A DNA stretch of 64,000 bases from Clostridium sp. (GTDB lineage Bacteria > Bacillota > Clostridia > Clostridiales > Clostridiaceae), in NCBI RefSeq assembly GCF_016650035.1, contig NZ_JAENWM010000003.1, forward strand, positions 21,899 to 85,898, read 5' to 3'. A program made the translations under genes and the position numbers. Positions within the stretch are counted from its first letter, which is position 1. Every line of letters starts with the position of its first letter. Shown here in pieces: positions 58,156 through 64,000 of the stretch. The notes below the pieces were generated by a model that had not been told where the DNA came from, did no database searches, and was given only the letters and a program-made list of their open reading frames with translations.

Positions 58156-58407
58156 CTACTCCTTTGTTTCAACGAATATCCATCCTAATTCGTCTTGAAA
58201 AGCCATTCCATGTCCCATATTTGTTGCATAAAATCCAGTTAATTCAAATTGATTTTCATTTATCATTTCTAACATTTTTTCTCTAGTCCAATCTGCCCCT
58301 ATAAGACAATTAACATCTCCTTGTCTAAAAGTATGAATATAATCTGTATCTGGTAACATTTCTATTGCTTCAGTTTTTGTTAGTTTATATATTTGATCCG
58401 ACATATT
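58156..58407 (-). CDS. hypothetical protein
   Basis: ORF with GAAAGGAG RBS. Confidence 0.5.
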   Translation of the reverse strand, partial: NMSDQIYKLTKTEAIEMLPDTDYIHTFRQGDVNCLIGADWTREKMLEMINENQFELTGFYATNMGHGMAFQDELGWIFVETKE

Positions 58408-58461
58408 AATTTCTCCTTTCAACTATTTGAAATTATCGAGTAGTTTATATTCTTATAAATT

Positions 58462-58812
58462 TTACATTTTATCCATCAATTCTTTTAATTCTCCTAAGCA
58501 ATCTTTACATAGAGACATTCCGCATCCATACTCATCACAAAAACTAAAACTTGTTTCTAACCATTTATCTACATATTTTCCACAAGAGGAACATTCTTTT
58601 AATGCTTTAAGTGGATATTTTTTCTTAACCTCTGCAAAAGTTTTAGTTATTTTATAATAGACATGGTATACGGGACTATTTTCACTTAACATTTTTTCTT
58701 TTGTACAAGATTTTGACCAACAATTTTTATACCAAGTCTCAAAACTATCTTTCGTTGATTTGATTTCATCTTTTAACTTTTCGTCACCATTTTTAATTTC
58801 CCACTTTAACAT
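58462..58812 (-). CDS. zinc-finger-like protein
   Basis: 'CSSCGKYVDKWLETSFSFCDEYGCGMSLCKDC'. Confidence 0.5.
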   Translation of the reverse strand: MLKWEIKNGDEKLKDEIKSTKDSFETWYKNCWSKSCTKEKMLSENSPVYHVYYKITKTFAEVKKKYPLKALKECSSCGKYVDKWLETSFSFCDEYGCGMSLCKDCLGELKELMDKM

Positions 58813-58858
58813 ATTATTCTCCTTTCATATCTTATAAATTTTCATTAAATATTATTAT

Positions 58859-59593
58859 TTAATTGTTAACTTGATTAGCTAATTGCTTTTGTTTATGTGC
58901 CTCAATTAATTCAATAGGTGTTTTACCATCATAATTAGCATCTTTAACTTCAATTATTTTATCTTTAGCCCTTTCTTTAAATTGATCACAATTAAAACAT
59001 TCGCTCGAAATATTTAATCCAGTATTTCCAAATCCTTCTCCATGTGCTCCATAAAGACATCCACTACCTGCGCTACTATCATTATAAACTTTAATTACAA
59101 CATGGTCACATTTGGGGAATTTATCTTCATATGCTTTTATTTGTCTAGGAGAATACATACCATTATTTTCATATTCCTCGTCTGTAAATTCTCCTTTTGC
59201 TTCTTTTATCCAATTTTCTGTTGACATATATATGTTGGAACCACTGTTTATAATATGTTCTTGACCTTCAAATGTAAATGAGTTTATCCATTCCCTTAGA
59301 CAATCATCACAGACTTGAATATGTATATTACAACCATCTAAACCACTACCATAGCCAGCTTGACCTAAGTTGAAATCCCAACATTCATTCTCAGTAAAAC
59401 TACCCCAACTATTATCGTCTTTCCATGTAAGGATTTTACCGCACTTCATACAAGTAAAAGATTTTTCTAGACCGCATTCTTTTTCGTGTTCTTGGCATTC
59501 CTCCTTAGAATTAAATTCCATTTCACATTTTTCACAATTAAAGCTTTCTCTCATTAATAATTCCTCCTTAAATTTTGTATAATTTTTATTCAA
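58859..59593 (-). CDS. multi-zinc-finger protein
   Basis: 'FNCEKCEMEFNSKEECQEHEKECG...FTCMKCGKIL'. Confidence 0.6.
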   Translation of the reverse strand: MNKNYTKFKEELLMRESFNCEKCEMEFNSKEECQEHEKECGLEKSFTCMKCGKILTWKDDNSWGSFTENECWDFNLGQAGYGSGLDGCNIHIQVCDDCLREWINSFTFEGQEHIINSGSNIYMSTENWIKEAKGEFTDEEYENNGMYSPRQIKAYEDKFPKCDHVVIKVYNDSSAGSGCLYGAHGEGFGNTGLNISSECFNCDQFKERAKDKIIEVKDANYDGKTPIELIEAHKQKQLANQVNN

Positions 59594-59607
59594 TTAAAAT
59601 CTCTGTT

Positions 59608-60036
59608 TTAAGTTACGTTATTATTTAATTGTTCCAACACTTTATCTACTTTCTCAAGTAACCCATTATTTTCTTCAATTTCTTCATCAAAGTAATGTCC
59701 ATATATATTATTTAACTCTGTTTGTCTGCCTGTTATAATTTCCCTAATTTTAATTAATTCCACTTTAGAAAATACTTCCATATGAAACCTCCTGTTATTA
59801 TTTATTTGTTCTTCTAAATTAGTAATATATTTCTGCAAGTCCTTCCTCGTTCTTATGAATAAATGCCGTTCTAATTCGTTAAATAATGTTTCTTGTTGAG
59901 TATCATTCAAAGTCATACTCAACCTTTCTCCCATATTAATTGTACGATATACATTTCCACGATATTGAGAACTAATCTTATTACTTACAGTTATTTTGAT
60001 ATCTGAATTATTTAAGCTTGCATGAATATTCTGCAT
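59608..60036 (-). CDS. hypothetical protein
   Basis: ORF with RBS in early operon. Confidence 0.5.
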   Translation of the reverse strand: MQNIHASLNNSDIKITVSNKISSQYRGNVYRTINMGERLSMTLNDTQQETLFNELERHLFIRTRKDLQKYITNLEEQINNNRRFHMEVFSKVELIKIREIITGRQTELNNIYGHYFDEEIEENNGLLEKVDKVLEQLNNNVT

Positions 60037-60306
60037 CTATTTTTCCTCTCGAATATTTATTAACTTACTAGAATTATCGTTCATAACTAATCTACATTGA
60101 TATCGTGTTAAATTACTATGCTTATTTACAATTGATATATTATGATCATTTTTATATTTAGCTGAATCCAAAATCCTAAGTTGAGAAATTAGAAAGTCAA
60201 AACCTTTTTGAGTTATATGCATCGCTATTGGAATTGGTTCATGCTCCTCAAGTTTCCTTTGCATTTCCTCAATTTCTTTTATATCTACTTCATTTTCTAT
60301 TCCCAC
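60037..60306 (-). CDS. hypothetical protein
   Basis: ORF adjoining 59608-60036. Confidence 0.5.
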   Translation of the reverse strand: MGIENEVDIKEIEEMQRKLEEHEPIPIAMHITQKGFDFLISQLRILDSAKYKNDHNISIVNKHSNLTRYQCRLVMNDNSSKLINIREEK

Positions 60307-60310
60307 AATA

Positions 60311-60523
60311 TTAATCCTCCTTAATTATTTTATTGATGCTACTTTCTCTTTCCCAGAAACAATAATCATTGATTAAACTTTTCAATAGATATTTATTATA
60401 AGTTTCTAAACAACTGGAGTAACAAGTCCTATTAATTACTAGCATTTCAATCACTCCTTCTTTTGTAATCCACCAAATCTTTTCTCCTATATCGAATTTC
60501 CATCCATTACAATTATCAATCAT
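60311..60523 (-). CDS. hypothetical protein
   Basis: ORF with RBS. Confidence 0.5.
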   Translation of the reverse strand: MIDNCNGWKFDIGEKIWWITKEGVIEMLVINRTCYSSCLETYNKYLLKSLINDYCFWERESSINKIIKED

Positions 60524-60568
60524 AATATTATTCCTCCTTAATGTGATTGTTTAGTTGTTATAAAATCA

Positions 60569-61240
60569 TCATTTTAAAATTACATCACTGATATGTTTAT
60601 TTCTTCCACAACATCTTGATTTTGTTTCTGTGCAGAAATTATATGGACTATTCTTCTCACATTTAGGTACAAGATATTTATTAAATTTAGGTTCTTTTGA
60701 TATAACTAATTTTCTCATAAGGTTAGCTAATTCTCTTATTTCCCATTGACTACAAGTACATAACCTCTCATTCATAAAATGCATTAATTCTCTAAGGTTA
60801 ACTTTCATATCTATAACAGTTTCACAAGCATTAGGTAATACAAATCTAGCGTCTTCGGCAGGTACTCCATGAGATACTAATATTTTATACCCCTTCTTTG
60901 CTACCTCTATAGATTTTTCATAAATATCTAGTATCAAAAGATTATCGTTATTTTTAATAGACTCTGGTATAACATAATCAAATCCATCTTCATTTACGTA
61001 CCTCTGGGATCTTTGAGCAAATGATGCTAATCTACTTCTTACCAACTGATGACTAAGAGCCCTACTTACTCCTTCTATGTGAAAATGGAAGTCACAAAAT
61101 TCTAAGACACTATGATGTCCTGATTTATAGCAATGTTCCATTATCTTACCGCCAGTTATTTCACTGTTATAGCAGTTCGATGCAGCAGATTCAATTGCGT
61201 TTACTGGATTATTTGTGTACCTAATTAACGTTACTTTCAT
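60569..61240 (-). CDS. thyX: FAD-dependent thymidylate synthase ThyX
   Basis: 'GHHSVLEFCDFHFHIEGVSRALSHQLVRSRLASFAQRSQRYV' (RHRxxSxxxxSxRY-type), 'RELMHFMNERLCTCSQWEIRELA'. Confidence 0.93.
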   Translation of the reverse strand: MKVTLIRYTNNPVNAIESAASNCYNSEITGGKIMEHCYKSGHHSVLEFCDFHFHIEGVSRALSHQLVRSRLASFAQRSQRYVNEDGFDYVIPESIKNNDNLLILDIYEKSIEVAKKGYKILVSHGVPAEDARFVLPNACETVIDMKVNLRELMHFMNERLCTCSQWEIRELANLMRKLVISKEPKFNKYLVPKCEKNSPYNFCTETKSRCCGRNKHISDVILK

Positions 61241-61958
61241 AATTTAATTCCTCCAATTCATTTGAATTATTTGATGTTTTAGGAGCAAATTCTCCAAAGT
61301 ATTGTTTTTCTGCCTCTATTCTTGCAATAATGGCATCTTCTAAATTATCAAATGATCCTAAATATAAACTTTTTTTATAATCTGTTTCAATTATAGCTAC
61401 CCAATGCTTTCTTCTGCTTTCCCAATGAACTCCTACTTGACCAGATGTATTATTTTTACTCAAACTAGTATTTCTAAGATTTTCTTGATTTGTACATGTT
61501 CTTAAATTAGCTTTTAAATTATTTAATCTATTTCTATCAATATGATCAATAAAAAATTCTTCTGTCACGCCTGTTAAAAATCTGTGAAGATATATAATTT
61601 GGCCATTAATCCTACTTGTAACATAACCATTTCCACTCATTCCCCACTTGTATTTCTTAACTGTATCTAATTCTTCTTCATCAAAAATTGTTTCGTTGAT
61701 TACATCCCCTTTTTTATTATAGAGAAGCATAGTTACAATATTTCCAACTATTATTATTTCATTTTTATCATAAGTTGTTCTTTGTTTGATATATCCAAAT
61801 TTTAATAATTGTCTATAATGTTTATCACAGTAAAGTTCTCCTTTATAGTTTTTCATTATGCCTTGTGCCTCCCCACAAGTGGTACATTTTTTATTCGATG
61901 CTGCTAGTTCTATGGCCTCTACTGGATTTTCTGTAATTCTAATTAATTCTACTTTCAT
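61221..61958 (-). CDS. HNH/AP2 homing endonuclease with N-terminal ThyX-derived 22 aa
   Basis: 'YLHRFLTGVTEEFFIDHIDRNRLNNLKANLRTCTNQENLRN' HNH; AP2-like C-terminus; first 22 aa 17/22 identical to ThyX. Confidence 0.88.
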   Translation of the reverse strand: MKVELIRITENPVEAIELAASNKKCTTCGEAQGIMKNYKGELYCDKHYRQLLKFGYIKQRTTYDKNEIIIVGNIVTMLLYNKKGDVINETIFDEEELDTVKKYKWGMSGNGYVTSRINGQIIYLHRFLTGVTEEFFIDHIDRNRLNNLKANLRTCTNQENLRNTSLSKNNTSGQVGVHWESRRKHWVAIIETDYKKSLYLGSFDNLEDAIIARIEAEKQYFGEFAPKTSNNSNELEELNYESNVN

Positions 61959-61978
61959 ATTAAACCTCCTATGATTAA

Positions 61979-62365
61979 TTATTTAATTATATCGCTTAAA
62001 TTTTGTATTATATTATTTATCATATACCAGTCTGGATTAAACAATGCTGTTATCGTACTATTGAAATTAAATGAGAACATAATGATTGCTGCAATTAAAG
62101 TAAATATTCCCATTACAATTTTATCAGTATTAGAGTCTGGAATAACCATATCTCCAAAGTCATCTTCAGCTGGCTTGAACCATTTAAAAAGTTTGATTAT
62201 AAGAAATATTATCAATATTAAACTAATGATTATCCATATACTTCCTGTAATTCCATCTATAAAAGCTTGTTTTCTTAGTGCTGGATATAACTTATCAGCA
62301 GCTACCCCTAATTTTGATGATATATTGTCTATTATTAAACTAATTTGTACTCCGAAATTATCCAT
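61979..62365 (-). CDS. membrane protein
   Basis: Two hydrophobic segments 'GSIWIIISLILIIFLIIKLF', 'IVMGIFTLIAAIIMFSF'. Confidence 0.6.
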   Translation of the reverse strand: MDNFGVQISLIIDNISSKLGVAADKLYPALRKQAFIDGITGSIWIIISLILIIFLIIKLFKWFKPAEDDFGDMVIPDSNTDKIVMGIFTLIAAIIMFSFNFNSTITALFNPDWYMINNIIQNLSDIIK

Positions 62366-62898
62366 TTATATATTCCTCCTTTTAGTCATTGTTTAATTGT
62401 CGCAAGTATAGTAGATTGTATTCCAACATGAACCAGATCCATTACTCTCAGTTTGAACTTTATTTAATCTAGCTGATTCTCTTTTCTTCTTCTTATAGTT
62501 CTCTATTTCTGCTTCTATCTTCTTGATCTTGTCTAAACTCTTCACTGTTTTCATATGCTGTCTCCTCTCTGCTGATTGATATTAATGCTACGGTAGCTCC
62601 CAAACATAGATATAGAAATGTGTTAACATATTATTTCCTCCTTATGATAATCTTTGTTTTCTATTCTCTGGTATAGCTTCATAATCTATGCAAAAATTCA
62701 TTCCATTATATTTAGCTATGAACTGATCTCCATCAAACCAGATTTTAAATTTGTTATCTACCGTTCCTAAATACCCCACACGACTAATCATTAATAATTC
62801 CCTCCTTAAATTTAATATATAAGAGTAATTTCTTACCCTTATATAGATGTTATCATGTTATCCTTTAATTGTCAATGCTTTTGGTAAAATTTATTTAA

Positions 62899-63303
62899 TT
62901 AATAATCTATTCTTGTGTATCCTATAATTCGCTTACACATTGGCAATATAATTTCATGTATTAATCTATCCTCTATTCCTTCTTCACATAATGCTAAATC
63001 AAATCTCATACCTCTGCAATCATTTCTAGCTACTATTATTTCTAAACATTTATTCTTAAAATAATCTCTATTTAATCTATCTAAATATTCTATGTCTCTA
63101 GTTTTACTTACAAATATAGGACATTTATATTTATGTGCCAGTTGTAGCAGAGTATACGATTTCCCTATTCCTCTATTATGTCTATAAACGTGCATAAAAT
63201 AATTCTCATTATTTTTAATATAACTTTTGAAAGTATAATATAATGCTTTCTGTCTAAATTTAAATGACCATTTTTCTAAGAATCTACTAATTTTTAAATA
63301 CAT
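62899..63303 (-). CDS. possible P-loop-containing protein
   Basis: 'FMHVYRHNRGIGKSYTLLQLAHKYKCPIFVSKTRD'. Confidence 0.45.
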   Translation of the reverse strand: MYLKISRFLEKWSFKFRQKALYYTFKSYIKNNENYFMHVYRHNRGIGKSYTLLQLAHKYKCPIFVSKTRDIEYLDRLNRDYFKNKCLEIIVARNDCRGMRFDLALCEEGIEDRLIHEIILPMCKRIIGYTRIDY

Positions 63304-63696
63304 ATTAATCCTCCTTTAAATAGATATTACAAGGTATATTCTACCCTTCTAATGAAGTCATCTAGCCCCTTTAGTCTAGTTTGAATGTACTTGTTAGTCC
63401 ACAATAAATAACTTCTTATTTGCTACTTTATCAAGGATACTGGACTTCATAAATTCATAACTTTCAGGTATATTTTCCTTTTGAATATAGTAGAATGAAT
63501 CAGATTCTTTAATTACAGTTCCATAATAAATATCATTAGGAAGGTAGATTTTAGAACCCAAAGTAATATTTATATCCTCTGCTATTTCTTTTTTAAAACG
63601 ATATTTAGTTTCTTCATATTTCTTATCAGTTTGAATTGCTGAAGCGATATGACATTCCTCCTCTCCGTCAACATATATTTGAAGTGTGCAACTAAC

Positions 63697-63987
63697 CTAA
63701 CGCTCTAATAAGCCTTTACTTTCATACATATTGCCTATAACAGTACAACTAAGCTTTTCATCTCCACTTAATCCTAAGTAATGTTGTTCTTCTTCGCTTG
63801 AAACCCTTACTACAAATCTGCAATCTTCTTGTAACCATTCCACTTCACCTTTAACAAGCATATCGCCCTCGTAGAACTCAATAATATCCTCATCATAGAT
63901 TTCTACACCTTCATTGTCTTTGAACCCTATATACTGCATAACCTCGTATATTTGTGGATGTTTTATAGCCATACTAAACTCATCCAA
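63697..63987 (-). CDS. YopX-like protein
   Basis: 'YIGFKDNEGVEIYDEDIIEFYEGDMLVKGEVEWLQEDCRFVV'. Confidence 0.7.
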   Translation of the reverse strand: MDEFSMAIKHPQIYEVMQYIGFKDNEGVEIYDEDIIEFYEGDMLVKGEVEWLQEDCRFVVRVSSEEEQHYLGLSGDEKLSCTVIGNMYESKGLLER

Positions 63988-64000
63988 ACAATTATTGATA

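Noticed and set aside
61971-62396. 141-aa + strand ORF opposite the membrane protein
   Set aside because: Reverse complement of a hydrophobic coding region; the - strand ORF fits the operon and has an RBS.

Overview
AT-rich 64 kb window from what looks like a temperate, probably siphovirus-like Clostridium-type phage or phage-plasmid. On the + strand, 0-53.6 kb, it runs from early or accessory genes and an ORF-poor structured-RNA/tRNA region into packaging (TerL), portal, protease/scaffold, capsid, connectors, major tail protein, tail chaperones, tape measure, baseplate/fibres, endolysin and holins. A large serine recombinase and a block of early/metabolic genes (RusA-like, ThyX, YopX-like, many small proteins) lie on the - strand from 54.2 kb. 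The strongest observations are: (1) a radical SAM/SPASM enzyme split by two LAGLIDADG inteins, each inserted exactly at a predicted Fe-S-ligand cysteine, followed immediately by a protein with 32 cysteines, 31 of them in an unbroken C-x3 register, all inside the tail gene cluster; (2) a roughly 1.5 kb ORF-poor region with many long perfect helices upstream of a tRNA-like element and tRNA-Asn, a candidate large structured RNA; (3) a group I intron in the major tail-like gene; (4) a canonical A_AAA_AAC -1 frameshift in the tail chaperone gene; (5) a receptor-binding-like protein whose C-terminus resembles a DGR variable region, with no RT or template visible in the window; (6) an HNH endonuclease fused to a copy of the first 22 residues of the adjacent ThyX; (7) a very high density of homing elements, including a four-member PD-(D/E)XK-like family. 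Functional calls come from motif recognition only; no database search was run.
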